Counted from the first letter of the stretch, positions 22,057 through 36,100 are shown. The stretch: DNA of 64,000 nt from Tetmemena sp. SeJ-2015 (GCA_027382625.1 JAJKFJ010022773.1:1-64000), one strand, 5' to 3'. Numbers and translations: made by a program. Notes: a model not told the origin generated them from the letters alone.

Positions 22057-25000
22057 TTAAGTAGTTTTTAAATCAAAAAAACGGTGGTCATTTATTATAA
22101 ATAGGATTTTTGATGGTGAGAAATAAAAAATTGGGTGAGAATCAGAAACGCCTCTGCCTTTGGATGGCCTCTCTCCAAAGGAGAGACTAAACTCCTCGTA
22201 CTTGTCCATGAACTCGTCCTGGAAGTCCTGGATCTTGTTAAGCTTCTTGAAGTCCAAGCCCATCTTTGGCTATAATATAAACAAAACAATTTAAATTATA
22301 TTAATTTGTTATAAGTGAGTTGCTCTAGGTTGGAAGTGAGCTTCTTCATGAAAATGGGAGGACCCAAGCTTTGGGGCTTGGATATTGTCGTTGAACATTT
22401 TCTGGCCTGTCTACTGGTCTAACTCAAAGATCCTGTCGTTCAACTCCTCATCCTCCTCTTTTAAAGATAAATTAAATAAAAAATATCGTCTTTCTTGTCG
22501 CTCTCTGAGATGATAGTTCTGATGTTCTTGGAGGAGGATTGCTTGATAGTCTTGAAAGAGGGCTCCCTCTGGGATGTCAAACCTTGCCCAAAGAAAACGT
22601 CTCTGCTAGCTGTGTTTGCATTGAATTAATCATTTAAAATGTAGCATTTGGAGAGAGAGTATCACCATTCTTGAGTTAGGAGTCTCTCCATTATCCATCT
22701 CCGTTCCTCAGGTTCTCAATTTCACTTTGGTTGAAGTTGAAATGCCTTTTCCCCTTTTAACAGATGATGAGGCTTGCAAAAGCTTCTAGGCACTTGCTCC
22801 TTCAATAAAAATATTATTGATCTTATTTTAGTCTTCAGCTTTAAGGTTTGCTTTGTATCTACTAAGGTTACTGAGTTTCTTGCCCCTCTTCTCTTCGCTG
22901 TCTGGTTCAAGATTGCTAGTATTTTTCATAGCAAGCTTCAAATTAAGTTTTGGGACTCCCTTGCCAGCTCCTAGCTGCTTGTTGCTTGAAGTAATTTCAG
23001 AGTTGGTTTGGAATTGAGTTTCGTTCCTCGACTCATCGTCAAAGGGCATGGGGATGTTCTAGTTTATCATATTCAAGCCATTTGAAACAATTGGCTATTG
23101 CTACTGTTGATAATTGTAAACTGGAAAACCTTCTATCTTCAAGGGTATAGTAGGAGATATCTGAGATACTATCTGTGAAGTCAATGAAGCATTCTGAGAG
23201 AGTAATGCTCCCATTTAGAGATGAGCTTGCTGCTATTGCTGAATCTGTATTTGATTCTAGTTGTTTGCTTTGGTCTACTACTCTATGGCCATTTAAAATT
23301 TAAAAAAATCTTTGAGATAAAAAAATTTTGCTGAACTCAGAAGTGTTCTTTAGCACACTGAGATAGTCTTTCTCCTTTCTCTGGGCTTCTTTAAGATCCT
23401 TCTTTAGTTTCTTAATCTCCTTTTGGTGGTCCTATGTCTGCTCATAGAGCAATCCCATCTCTTCAGTCACTCTTCTCAAGGCCTCCTCCGTCTATCTGGC
23501 CTTATCAGTGCTTTGTTAAGCTCTGATTGAGTTCTACTACAAACCTTCAATTATCTAATCCTTCTCTTAATTAGAGCCCTCTAGGGCTTGAATCCTCTTT
23601 TTGTATTGATCTATCTCCAGATCTTACTTGTCTTACTTCTATTGTAAAGTTAGGATGAGTTGAACTTAGCGGCTATTGTCCTCCTTTAAGATTTGATAGG
23701 CTGAGGGAGAGACAGACTGAGTTTGGCTTATGGATCTCTTCAAGCCTTATATCTAACTCTATTAATGCTCGAAAATTGTACTCACTAGCTTAAAACAATA
23801 CTCAAAATACTACTACTATTCGCACTTTATAAGCTTCTTAAGGTGAGGTTTCTTGGCTCTCTAGAGTGATTCCTGTAGTTTATTAATGATCAAGCTTATT
23901 TAATTATCGAGATCATTATCACTGGGTTGGCTGTCAATAGCAGTTTACAGGCTTGATACGCTAATCTTGAATTGAGAATCATTCAGTTCTTCATTCTTGC
24001 TTTGACTACTCTGGATGTTAAATCTCTGGTTATCATCAGTTATAAGTGAAGTGTCCTGATTAGAGTCAGTCACTACCTGAGGGTAGAGGTTCAAATTGTG
24101 CTCATCATGAATTATCCTATTCTCCATGATGGCAGGATTTATCTAGCCAACTAAGTCATTAGATTCGGAAGATTGGTGGTTGCTTCTCAAATTTCTTGAG
24201 CCTTTGAGATTTAAATAAAAAGATTATACTTTTTGAGATCAATCTTTTGGCTAGACTGAAACAGTCTCTATTGAGGAGTTTGGGAGCTAGCTCTACCAAT
24301 TGAAAGATTCTCCTATACACTAGGGTGGATGAGTCTGGCACTCGTGAATTCAGCTGTGGCTCCTTCTGAGCTTTGATTACTCAAAAAGGCTTTTGCTTAA
24401 TACTTCTGAAGTCTTCTATCATCAGTTGTGATGAATTGCATTCCTGAAGTAACTTGTGAAGTATTTTGGCTCGCCTTAAGAAAATTATTGATGCCTTGCA
24501 CTTTCTTCATATTGATCTGCAGCTTCTTACCTCCCTTGGTAGTAGCTGCTTTGATATTCTTGATGTTCAAATTAGCTTATTGATTCTGCTGAGGATGCTA
24601 GGATTTAGCGGTGAGTGTTCCAATCACATAGCTTGCGACGTCACAAGAATCATTGTGGTTGGCGGCTTGGAGGTTGTCTATATTTGAGAGATTGAGCTTT
24701 AAATTTCCACCTTTAGAAGGAGGAAACTGGTCTGATTTCTTCTTTCCGTTAAATCGATGCTTATCTTTGGTGTTACTCTCCTGCTTGAAGACCTTCAGCT
24801 GAGAGTTTCCCCTACTCTGAGAATTCTCTAAAAATAAAGTAAACTTACTCCTATAATTAAATAAATGTTATTCTTGGGTGAGTTAGCATTAAAGTGCTCT
24901 TGGTAAGTTCTGCGAGAAATCTCATCAAGGATGTTTTGTCCGAAGCCTGGGACCTAAGGCACCAGATAGTTATAGGATATGAGGTGGTTCTCATTTATGA

Positions 25001-27242
25001 TGTTAATTGGAGAGGTGTTCAAATCGAATCTACTATTCAGATGAGCTGGCAGTTAATTTTCAATCTACCTGCTCTTGTGAATAGCAATATTCTAAGCAGA
25101 TGAGTAATTCTAGTTTTATGGTGATTGATAGGACTAGAGCACGCTCTTGAGTTTCTTTTGTCTAGAGTTCTAGTTGTTACCGTGAGAAGCGTTTCGCTTA
25201 TCCTAAAAGGAAAGTAGCTCAGCTGTGTTTTTGGTGCTATAAGGAGACTATCGTGCCTGTTATTACACCAAAATGCTCTTCTATGCTTTGGAGTTTGAGC
25301 CACCTGCATTAATTTTAAGGTTGCTTCCTTGAGAAGACTAGGTTCGCATATTCAAAACCTACTGATCGTTTAAGATGCTATTCAGATTCTACTTTGTGAT
25401 ACTTTTTTAGCTTTTAAAGGTCTCATGGTTCTTGTTCTTTTCCACTGATGACATATTGCCGATTATGAAATTAGAGTTTAAGAAATGGTTGGCTCCGTTT
25501 TATTATAAGCCTCCATTCATTTCCGCGAATTGCGATGAAAGATTAGCCTAGTAGTTTTTCTTCTTATTCGATATCTGGTGCCCTGAGTTCGCTCTGAGTA
25601 TTATGCTCTGCCCTGAATTCTCATTCTTCGTGTTCTTGGTGATAAACTTCTGGCTCTTTGTAGGTGACACGGTACTCTCTCTTTCGTAAATCAGATTACT
25701 CAAATTATAGTTGCCGTTGTCAAGGAGCTGAAAGCTTCTTGAGAAGAGCCCTCCAGTTTTCCCAAATTGGTGTTTACCCTCCCTCGTTTGCCTTGGCGAG
25801 AGTGGGATTGACTGTGCAAGCTAGACATCAATTGCTATGATTTTGGGTCGAGTGGAGGTAGCTGTTTAATAAGCGCAGCCTCTGCTACTCGATTAGGATC
25901 GTTCATGCTAAGTGCAGAGGAGGTAGTGACGTAATTTGAATGAGGATGCTAGGCTTGTAGCTGTTAGAGAGTTAGGGGCCCCATTGCTTAAGAAAGTTAG
26001 TGGAATTAATTCATTTGAGTTAATTATTGCTGCTATTATAATTGAATTTACTATTATAGGTTTTAGAAGCCATAAGCAAGTTGGTTTTGCTATAACTACG
26101 ATTACTAACTTAACTGGTTTTGAAATTGAAGAGTGGATGAACTGGGATTCATGTTAGTGTTTGAAGACTTTCGGAAATGCTAGCTCCCCAGCCCACTCAG
26201 GGTTTGGATCTGAGAGCCTAGGTGATTTCTATTTTTCAAATGGATGAGTTACTGTGATTGCCTTTGCGAGGTTTAGCTTAGAATATTGAATCCCGTAGTA
26301 GTTGACAAGTTAAAAATAATAACTTCATACTTTCTGCTTAATTAAATGAAAGTTACTCTCTGGTTGTTATTGATGCGAATGATTATTCGCTTAGTGATTT
26401 AGATAGGCAGCTCCACCTATTTATAACCCCTGTGCTTGAGATTTCCCATTGCTCTGGACTAGAGTAGGCATCATAAACTTGCCACTTGACTCCTCTTGAA
26501 GGCTTATGTTGGGTGACTAGTTAGATAAATTGCTATGAGTGTTTTGACTATTCTAACTATGCAGGGATAAGAAGTTTACTTATTACTACTGATTCATTTT
26601 ATCGTTGGATGATTAAGAATAAAAGTTAGCGATTCTCTCTATGTTTTGAGTTTTTGAGTCTGAATAGACTTTGTAAGGACTTAAAAATAAACTTTTTAAA
26701 ATTCATTGTAAGGGCTGGGTCCTTTGTGGAGGGGCGACTATGTGGCCTCCTCAACAATGATTTACTGAATGGAAATTATAACACTTGCATATATAAAGTA
26801 TGGAACTCTGAAGTGGTCTAAAGTTCTGATTTGAGTAGTATTGATGACTCGGACTAACTCCAGAATTTAATTCCTCTCCAAGAACTCCCACTCCATTAAA
26901 TCTTCTTTCATTTTGGGACGACTGACTGTCTTCTATATAAAACTTTCAGGTGAAATCTTCTTCTCACTTCAGTTACTTACCTTGACTGGTTTAGATGCGA
27001 TGATCAACGGAGCTGAAGACTTTTGCCACAGCATTATTTACACTTCCATCATGAGTGCTGGAAACTCTTAAGTTAAAGTGTTGGCTGTTATCAGCTCCTC
27101 CGGCCACTCTCTTATGCGACTAACCGTTTTGCAAATGTATGAGCGGGCTCGAGTGTTGATCACTACTCTTCCTATTTTAGTTGTTGTCAAAAGATAGAGT
27201 GCGTGTGAATTGGCTGCTCGATGTATTTAAGTTCTTACTCAT
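22057..27242 (-). CDS. Large Asn/Ser/Gln-rich coiled-coil protein, unrecognised
   Basis: Reads from ATG at 27242 (MSKNLNTSSSQFTRTLSFDN) toward about 22.06 kb. The first 2.5 kb is disordered and rich in Ser, Asn, Gln and His (SSPLIHLQNGQSHKRVAGGA, KSDQFPPSKGGNLKLNLSNI). A coiled coil lies at about 23.9-23.3 kb (LEIDQYKKRIQALEGSNQEK, VTEEMGLLYEQTQDHQKEIK, KLKKDLKEAQRKEKDYLSVL). The C-terminal part is acidic and Ser-rich (EDEELNDRIFELDQQTGQKM, DFKKLNKIQDFQDEFMDKYE). Introns or IESs interrupt the frame at several places (near 27.0, 24.85, 22.47 and 22.28 kb); I resolved only some. The true stop could be an unresolved TGA near 22.1 kb. No family recognised. The start faces the telomerase RNA gene. 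Confidence 0.6.
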
Positions 27243-27720
27243 GCTCTTTTTTAAAGCGAGTGAGTTATTGGCTAAGTAGGGCGACTCTCTTGCCTGGTTG
27301 TTTGGAAATTATTTCATCATTTTAGAGTGGTTAATGATTATTACCTTTCTTTCCTTATACAAGTTTAAGATTTATAAAGCTTATCAAAAAAGTTAAAGAG
27401 CTATTAACTAACTTTAGAATAAGGACTTTGTTTATTGGCCCTCTATTAATCTCTTTAGCTTTACCTATCAAACCAAAGAGACGATGATATTATTTGCTTT
27501 TTTAAATGTATCATTTCTCATCAGTTCTATTGTATTCAGTGAAGTCACTTTTGAAATTGAGAGGGAGAGAATTAAAGTGGCAAATATTTGCGCAAAAGCA
27601 ATATGAGGAAATGATCACTCACTCCTTCTCACTCTTCAATCTTCATCTTTCTATCTTAGTCAAAAGTTTAAGTTCCTCCTCTATAGTACTCTAGATAGTT
27701 GTAGTGTATGTGGTTTGAGT
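27243..27720. other. Intergenic, 3' side of telomerase RNA
   Basis: AT-rich DNA between the telomerase RNA 3' end and the start of the large minus-strand gene. A 62-codon plus-strand ORF at 27506-27694 has no recognisable features and is probably chance. Confidence 0.4.
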
Positions 27721-27723
27721 GGC

Positions 27724-27920
27724 AAAAGAATGAGAGGCGGGGCTAAGTGATGGAGAGAAACTCTCAAATTTTCATTTCACTTAGCCCACTTCGTCCTCTG
27801 GTAGCTGGCGGAACCTCCTGGTTTTGCTTTAAAGAGGAACCAGGCGAATTGCTCTGAGTTTACGGTTTTGGGGTTTTGTTGACAGTGCTATGACTGACGC
27901 ACTTCCACCAGCTAATCTAT
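27724..27920 (-). ncRNA. TER: Telomerase RNA gene
   Basis: RNA component of telomerase, read on the minus strand, about 190 nt. The template CAAAACCCCAAAACC lies at 27878-27864 and is preceded by CTGTCA (27885-27880), the conserved upstream element of ciliate telomerase RNAs. All four expected helices can be drawn. Stem I: AGCTGGTGG (27913-27905) pairs with CCGCCAGCT further 3' (9 bp, one G-U). Stem II: AGTGC...GCACT just upstream of the template. Stem III, in the pseudoknot region: CCTGGTT...AACCAGG. Stem IV: GGGCTAAGTGA...TCACTTAGCCC, 11 bp, with an inner GAGAG-TTT-CTCTC hairpin. A TTTT run (27727-27724) follows, fitting RNA polymerase III termination. Size and order match published hypotrich telomerase RNAs. 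No IES interrupts the gene. It lies between the divergent starts of two large protein genes. Confidence 0.93.
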
Positions 27921-28225
27921 AGTGCCCTCATCCCCTTAAACTCTAAACCTATCTCTAACTTAAATCTTATTCACAAATGAGAAAGGAAGTAAAAAAGCTA
28001 ATCATATTTCTATTATAATTATTGAATTGAGCAATAATGGGTTATAAGTGGAATATTAAGGGCTATTAAGGCGAGCAAAAATACCGCTTTTATTCTACAA
28101 TCAGGTGAGAGTCAAGTCAAAATAAGCTACAAAAGCACAGCCTACAGAGAGATGAGTGTTATTAGTTAAGAATTTGAGATTTAATAATTTAAGTTGCTAG
28201 ATTAAATTATAAAATTGATTAAGAA
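27921..28225. promoter_or_regulatory. Divergent upstream region of telomerase RNA and the large plus-strand gene
   Basis: About 300 bp that must contain the promoter of the telomerase RNA (minus) and of the gene starting at 28226 (plus). A TATA-like CTATAG lies just before the RNA start. Specific proximal elements were not identified. Confidence 0.35.
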
Positions 28226-31200
28226 ATGATTGAAGAAGAAACCAAGGACACCACACTCTATCAACAATAGCAACAGCAATAACAACTAGACTTGCCTCAG
28301 TTTAATCTCTCTAAATCTGAAGGATGAGGGTTTCTCTCCAAGTCATATCCATTAGAATTACACTGTAGGAGATCTGTAGCAAGCCACTATGAATGCTGGG
28401 CTAAGAGGAACTGTCCTCCTATCGCAAAAGCCAGAGCTTTACACCCAAAATAACTTAGACTTTAAGCATCTTTGCATTTTTAATAACGCTTAATCAGAAT
28501 AGATGGACTACCAATACACCTAGAACACCCATACAACTTTCAACCAGATAAATGGAAATGGGGCAATCCAAGGAGGCTCATCAGCTGTCAGCTCTGTTTC
28601 AAACACTGTCTACGGCACACTATTACCAAGACCCAGCCAGCAATCGCCTGCAGTCTCAATACTACAGTAATCAAGCACCCTTAACAACAACAGCAGAAGA
28701 ATCAGATAGAGCAGCAAAGCAAGTTATAACAGCAGGTGAGAGGTATCTCAAACCAATAACTCTATCAACAGCAGAACAGCAGACTTGGGGCTTTCCCTTC
28801 CTAAATTAGGGGGTCCTTACCAGTGGGAGGTATGATGGGTGGAAATTTCATGTGGCAGTCAAATGACAGAAGCAACTAAAGGAATGATCACATGCTCCTA
28901 GAAACCAGTGGCTTTGGAATTGGAACTAGCTCTGACATGGATACTCATAAGCACAAGAAGTCTTATCAGCTTCTTAAAAAACCAATCACTGCTTAGAATC
29001 AAAGAGAAAAAGGAAATTAAGCAGGCAACAACTAAATTAGGTCTACTTTTGGCCTTGAAGATTTTACTTTAACTTTATTTTGAAGGAGCTACCTAGATTT
29101 AGAGGATGGGAGGCACTCACTATCAATTCATGGCAGGAAGCTCATAGCCCCGTTTCAATGGGTACGGAAGTCAATATGGATTTTAAAGAGATTCGACAAA
29201 TAACTATTCGTTAAGAATGATAAGAGGCCTCAAACTATGGGTACTATCCCAGGCAGCTCCAAGCAGAATATTTATAGAAACTACTAGTAGTCTGATGATA
29301 ACAGATCTATAATTAATCTAACTCATTTTATTGATCGACCATTGCTTCCGAGGGTATACAGGACCCCAGGAGGATTCTTACTTAATTTAATTTGGATTCT
29401 AAAATCAAGGAAATAAAAGCTACAGTCCGCCTTCTATGGAACTTTAAAGCATGGGACAGATCTTATTACATACAAAAATATTATATTTTTTGATCGACAC
29501 TCAAACTCATTTGCAATAGCAATAGCTGAACTAATCCCAATCCAGCCTTTTAACCCTCAGGGTCACATGTTTCAACAGCCTAGCTTGAATGACTAATTCC
29601 ACTCCAATTAAGATTTTTCCCTCCACCAGCTAATAAGACTTAAAACGCTTCTGGGATATACCCGAACTCAACCTTTACAACCAGTAGATGTCTACTTTGA
29701 AGTTAGCTCCAGGACTTTCCATGAAGTAGAACAACCTAAAGTATCATCTGATGAGATAGCTTCTACAGAAGAAGAACTTGGATGAGATAATGGTGTTACA
29801 GGCTAAGATGCTCCAGTAGTAGAGAGAATAAGGGATACCTACTCCCAAAAGCAGGCTTATTAAATTCCCAGGGATGAGATAGGATCAGAATTAAGCTACT
29901 CCTAACACCAAAGAAAAGAATAGGAGCTAGTCATCAAGTTCCTCGAGACTTCGATGTCTGACGATGCTGAGCCATTTGTAGATCATTCGAGAGAGTAACA
30001 TCAAACTGATTAAACTATGCGCCATAACTTGAATGGATCTCATGCTTCCTAAGCTAACTCAACTGGAACTCAGCAGAAGGACACTCCAATTAATTTGTAA
30101 AGACGGCTTGATGGAGGAGCAGCAGGTCTGCATTCTAAGTTCACAGCCAGTGGTGGACTACTTTCAGCTCAAATGCCTACGAACTCGCACTCAGCCATGG
30201 GTTAGATTGACCCTGACTCCTCTCTGAACAACTTGGGAGTGTTGAACAACCACATCAACATTAACATTGTGAAGGGCCGCCATCAGAAGAAGTCAAGCAC
30301 TTAGATTACATCAGGCTCTCACAAGTACTCAAACTAAGCACAATAGTACACCAAATCTGATTCCTCAAAACTGCAGATGACTTCTGAGGGAGGTCTATCA
30401 AGAGCAAAACCTAGACTAAGCTAGAGAAGCAGCTCGAGAGTGACAAATTGACACAAGAGTTGAACCTTATTCCGAATCAAGCAGTAATTAAGAAGAGGGC
30501 AAAGACTGGGAAGAGGAAGACCAGAAAGGTCAAGCAGGAAGGATTCATGATATCCTAGTATAACTATTGTGGTGTGCCTAATAAACAATTTTTATTATAT
30601 TTTTATTTGTTTGCCCCAAGAATCCTAAGTCGACTTCAAGAATAGACAAGTCTAGGACTAGAAGGATAAACAAGACTTTCAGAGAAATTTACAACTCAAC
30701 AAGGGCTGCTCTGTCTTTAATAACAGAAGCAGGAAGGCAGATATTAATTTAGGTATCTCAATGAGTGCGGCTGAGCAATACGAAACAATAATACTTTTTA
30801 TAACCAGCCTCAAAAGGCATTCACTCACTAGAGAATAATGGATTATGATATCTTAAAGATGTAGTATATTTATAGAGACTAAGACAACATGAACTCGTTT
30901 GAGTTTGACTCGAACAACATTAGAAATAAAAACATCATGCTCCGATCATCCAAGCAGCAAGATTTCTCCAGACTCAATCAGTCCTACAACTAAAAGCATT
31001 AACGAGCCCATAGTGGTTTGCTAGAGGCAGGTCTCTAAGACTAGGAGAGTTTGAACTTTGCCTTAGGCTCCCTTGAGAACAAAAAACTAGAGCAAGATGT
31101 TAAGTTAACCAACTATATGAACCAGCATCTCTCCTATCAAAAACTTTTAATACTCTTTAACCAATGAATGATTTAAACTAGTAGAGAAGACAGAAGTAGA

Positions 31201-33036
31201 AAAGAAACTGCTGAAGGACAAACGAGTTTCAGAAGTGCTTTAGAAGACCAGGCTGGCAAAGTTAAGAGAGTCAGTTCCAGACAAGTTGCTCAACTAGTAC
31301 GATCAACTACAAAAGCTCTACCCAACTTACGGGTCGCAACAGGAGAGCAAAGCCCTCTAGGATAAGGTGAAGATGCAGTATGTGGATAGGACTTAGAAAA
31401 GAATCAACAAAGACTTGAAGAAGGATAATTAGATCAAGCAGCTAGAGTATGAGCAGATGCCAAGTCAGGATCCTGTTTATGCTCCCAGTAGGTCTTCAGT
31501 CAGGTAAACCTGAGAAGTGCCTCCTCTGCAGGTAGAAGGAGCTAGTAGTCAGGCGGCACAGTCAAGATCACTACAAATAAGGCTGGAACCAGAGCTAAGA
31601 TACTCTAAGACCTTGATAGCATTTAATATAGTGGTTAACTTTACCTACTGATGAAGAAATCACTAGAGGGGAAGATGAATGATAGCTCGATGCTAGTTGA
31701 TCTCAAGCTTAGTAAACAGAATACGAGTGCTTTGTATCAAAGGACTGGCAGTTTCCATTAGGAACCTTTACTTATCGACGACCATGGAAGTACTCTGACA
31801 GCAGGAGATAGACAAAGCAAAGGTACTGATTAGCTGGCTGGAGAATTTTTCAAATCCTGGGGAACATTAACTCTGGCTATCAGTAGCTTGTAAGTGCTAA
31901 TAAGTTTGGAGACTTCTCAGCTGTTACTCACAGAGAAGAGTAGATGATTTAGCAGCTGCTATATTTCAAATTCCCAGAACTTCTTGAAAACCAAGTGGCC
32001 ATAAAAGTTGCCAAGTTATTCAAGAGTAAGCAATTAAGAGGAGCAGCTGGAGTGGATAAATAATCTTTGGATTCAGAAGAGATACCAGAATTCAATGCCC
32101 TATTCCTGGGAAGGCGCTGTCCTCTCTCCTAATGCTGCAAGGTCTCAATTACTGCAAATATTAATTTGGAATGTGGCACTGGCAAACTATTCTGCTCTGA
32201 GAAGCTTTGCTAGTTCAACCCTCTCAAATAGTTCCTACTACCCTTGGATTTCGTAACCAGCTTCTACGAAGCAGAAGACAATTAAATTGGCCAAGTAGAA
32301 GTGGAACTGAATGAGTAGAGTTAAGAAGAGTAGCAGATTGTCAATATTATGTAGAGGCCTCACCAGTAGAAATATCAACAAAGACCAGCGGTTCTTCATG
32401 AGGACGCCTCTGACATTGAAATTAAGCAAAGAGAGGAGTTCCTCAACCTCATGAGTAAAAGAGAGGGCGCCGCTAATCAGGCGATGATTCTAGAGATGAA
32501 TGACTAAGATAAGCTTCCCAAGAACCAATAAGATCAGCTGAGCTAGCTTTACAAAGACTTATTCCTGCCCTCCGAAGCCTATCCTCCTGAGTTGGCCAAT
32601 CTCACCCCAACCAACTTACATCAAATCAAGGAGATGGAGAGACTCGCCTTACAAAGAGATAAGCAGTAAGTTACATCAGCTAAGTCTGGAAGGAGCAAGT
32701 AAGGTCTCTCTAAAAGGCATGAGCTTATCAATCAGGAGTTGACTAAGAACGTGGCAGATGGCTCCTACAAGTTCAAATCTTTGAGGAATGTGGTCTCTAG
32801 GGGAGGCAGAGAGACTCATAGCAAGAGAAGTGCAGATAAAAATAATGGTGTCACTGGCTCTCAAGGAAGAGTTGGAATAGCCAGTGGGAACAATAAGCAG
32901 CGGCTGGAGATGCTAGATGATAACACCACTGACAACGATTATGAATTTATAGAGATCAATAGTGAGATGCTTGAGAAAGAAGATTAGTAAAATATATTGT
33001 GCTTTTGTTACTTAAGACATCACTCCAGAAGAGTGA
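28226..33036 (+). CDS. Very large Gln/Ser/Asn-rich protein, unrecognised
   Basis: Starts MIEEETKDTTLYQQQQ at 28226. A minimal IES (28304-28313) is needed within the first 30 codons. Most of the protein is low complexity, with Gln from CAA, CAG, TAA and TAG alike. More globular stretches lie at about 31.2-31.5 kb (VEKKLLKDKRVSEVLQKTRL, AKLRESVPDKLLNQYDQLQK), 31.9-32.1 kb (QQLLYFKFPELLENQVAIKV) and 32.4-32.65 kb (LSQLYKDLFLPSEAYPPELA). The end is well supported: a 34-bp IES with pointer AAGA leads to KEDITPEE and TGA at 33034-33036. Several other frame changes (near 28.65, 29.09, 29.2, 30.57 and 31.5 kb) mark unresolved IESs or introns. Function not assigned. Confidence 0.65.
28304..28313 (+). 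other. Apparent minimal IES, pointer AATCT
   Basis: AATCT-CTCTA-AATCT. Removing 10 bp changes a frame that stops after SKSEG into LPQFNLKDEGFSPSH, which stays open. Confidence 0.6.
32980..33013 (+). other. IES, pointer AAGA
   Basis: A 34-bp T-rich insert between AAGA repeats near the end of the gene. Removal yields EKEDITPEE and a TGA stop, whereas reading through adds an implausible tail. Confidence 0.7.
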
Positions 33037-33165
33037 AGAAGTAAAAATAGTAAACTACGGTTCTAAAGTTTCTTTAAAATATAATCACCTCTAATTACAA
33101 GGAATTTGCTTATTTAACTTTGATTGATCCCTCTATCAACACATCATTGATGAACTAATTCACGA

Positions 33166-36100
33166 ATGAATGAAGAGTTTCTTAAATAAGTTGAAAATGA
33201 ATTCCAAATTAATCCTTCAGGCTTCTGATTCTCAAGCTGAATCAGACTAGGCAAACTTAAATAGCTCCACCAACTCTAATCTACTAGGCAAGAGGCGCTC
33301 AGTAAGTAAGGAGTAAACACGAGCGCCAAGAGTATAGTCGCCTGTGCCCTGACTGAACCTAGAAATGGCGATGCTCAAACACAGTTCACTCTAGGAGTCA
33401 CCCGACTTCAGACCCAACCAAAAATAAGAAGCAGTAGCAGCCGCAGCCAATAAGCAAATCGCATAACAACAGCATCAGCAAATCAGACTAGAGAACAAGC
33501 ACTCCTCCTTCTAGATTTAAAGCTCAGACCAGGTGGAGATAATCTATCAGTAGGAAAATACGACTACCTTTGCCAGGAGGTCTTCCTTGGAAAATGTAGC
33601 ACAGAATTAGGAGATCAAACTCTCTGACAGCTCGAGGATCAAAATGATAACACCGATGTTGAACAATAAAACCCCTTAGAGCGAGGTAGAATAGTCTCAG
33701 AGTCCCAATTAGCAACACCAAACGATTGAGAAACAAAATTAGTGGTTCTATGAGAAGATAGAGCCTCAGAAGTAGAGACTGGATTTATTTGACGAAGAGG
33801 AAGAGCAGAGTATTCAGAAAGTTAGCAAAGGAGGAGCTAGTGGTGGTGCTGGGGGTTTGAAGTTTCAAAATCACTTGAGTCCCTTGAACAAGCAGAATAC
33901 AGCTTAAGCGAAACTGCCATCACACCTTAACAATTAATCACATCCCAACCTATCTTTGAACTCAGATCTGCACAGTCACTTCACTCAGTCCTTTCCAAAC
34001 TAGAGAGGTCACCATCACAGTTAAAACATCTAAGACCAGAAGAGCAAGAATCAAATTCATAGACTGCTCAATAACAGAAAGGCTTTCTCCAACAAGTCGG
34101 GTGAGTACTCCAGTAATGGCCACGTCGAAAGTTTAAGTTAGTCTGTGAGTCAAACACCCTTGAAGAATAGTTCATTGTTTAATACATTATTTTAGTGTCT
34201 CTCCCAATAAATCTCCCTCTAATAACTAGAATTTTCTGCAAGATCCAACTTAATAGACCAGCCAGTGATGAACAGAAGGATGACAATCATGAACAACAAC
34301 AAATCGCAGAGTGAGTTATAGAACTAGCAGCAGTTGTTTACAAAAGTCAAGTAAACTGCAAGTGGGAATGATAAGTTGCAATTTTCAAAGAGCAGGGATT
34401 AAATAGGTAGGAAGACTTAAACAGGCCTGCCTCAGGCTTTTCAAAGCAACAACTTATTGCTTAATAGTTAGAGGCCTGGCTAAGGGTCTAGTCCTGTCAT
34501 TAACAATTAAAATTCTAACTAGAGAGAGGGAACGAAGGTGGGAGTTACTATGGGCAGATTAAGCCAGGCCTAATAGAAACAGTACCACTTCGATTTCATG
34601 GAGAAACCTGCTCATAATAACCCGAACTAGGGTTAGAAATAAATGTCTACTCAGCAGCTGTTTGAGATCAGGATGAAGAATATGAACAGAGCCATCTAGA
34701 TGCTCAATAGCTTAAAAAATTAAAGTGGCTTTTGTTATTGATAGAGCACTGGAGATATCAAAGAGAGAGATGGCAGGAGATCTGGCTCGGCCAAATACTC
34801 AGGCAACGACCAGAGTCAGAGCAACTCTCAGTACTTGATGCGGAGGCACCAGCAGTAGCAAAAAAACTCCTGCTAAACTAAACATCACCAGCAGCTTGAT
34901 AGCTAAATGAAGGGCTCTTTCTTTAAGCCGCTTGCTGTTGATTATATTTATTTTAATTTTACATTTTTAGATACCACCAACTAGATGAGCAGCCATACTA
35001 GGTTAGAGAGTCAGCACTCGATGACTCCCCAAGTCTACCAAAAGACTGAGACCTTCTTCAAAAATAACTTCAAGGAGGTGCAGAGTGCCATGCTTAGAAC
35101 TCCTCAGAAGGAGAGGCAACAACCCAGCTAGAGTTCTCTCAGCAGAGGTAACCAAGGCGCTAAGAACGCTAGTTAGAGTTTTCAGACTTCGCATTCTGGA
35201 GGGGACAAGCCTCGAGACAGTGTGCTCTCAGCCCTACCTATGAGCTTGCTGAACCTGGACTAGTCAAGGCAGGGCGCCATTTCCAGCTATCCACTAGGCT
35301 AGGAGAGCTTCAACCCTAAGTAGTAAAAGTCCAACAGAAATTAAGTTCAGCAATTGCTGGGAGGTGAAATAGCCAACTAGAATAAGATGGCCGACTTGGA
35401 GCAAAACCTGGCTGAGAACAAGAACGTAGTCATTCACCTCGACGACTACTTCAAGAACAACGATGCTAGATAAACCAAAGTAAAGTACTTATTATTTCTA
35501 AGCTTATATATTGTATCTAAGTTTAATAATCCGCAATTAACTGGACAGAGGCACAAAGACGACTAAGAACAATGGCAATAACCATAGAACTCAAGGATAA
35601 GGTTCGATCAAGGAAACTAAAAATCTCAAACCAATATTCAGAACTAGAGAGCCTTCACCTCAGAGGGTAATGCAACTTAGTCTAGGCCTTTCACACAGAT
35701 GAACGGGATGAGTGGTTAGAGAAATCTCAGAACCCAGGAGAAGAATAGCACTATGGGTGGCTAGACATAGAATGGTCTTGGAAGTATAGACGAGAGCAGA
35801 TATCCAAGAGTTCAAACCAGCCAGGGGTTCTATAACAAGGGGCAGAGAAATCCTATGAATCTAGGTCTAATACCCTCCATCCAGTAGTTTGGCTCCATGA
35901 ATCGTAGTTCCTACTTGAATGGCAGTCTTAAAAATGCGTAATCACAACCCATGATATCTCCTGAACTTGCTGCTACAGTGGTCAGAGACTATCTGCTGCC
36001 GATGTTCCACAACGATGGCAAGAAACTTATGCGAAAGAAGCGACATGATGAACTTGGATCTCCAACTTCGAAATCTCACAATCTGATTCAGCCCTACGAA

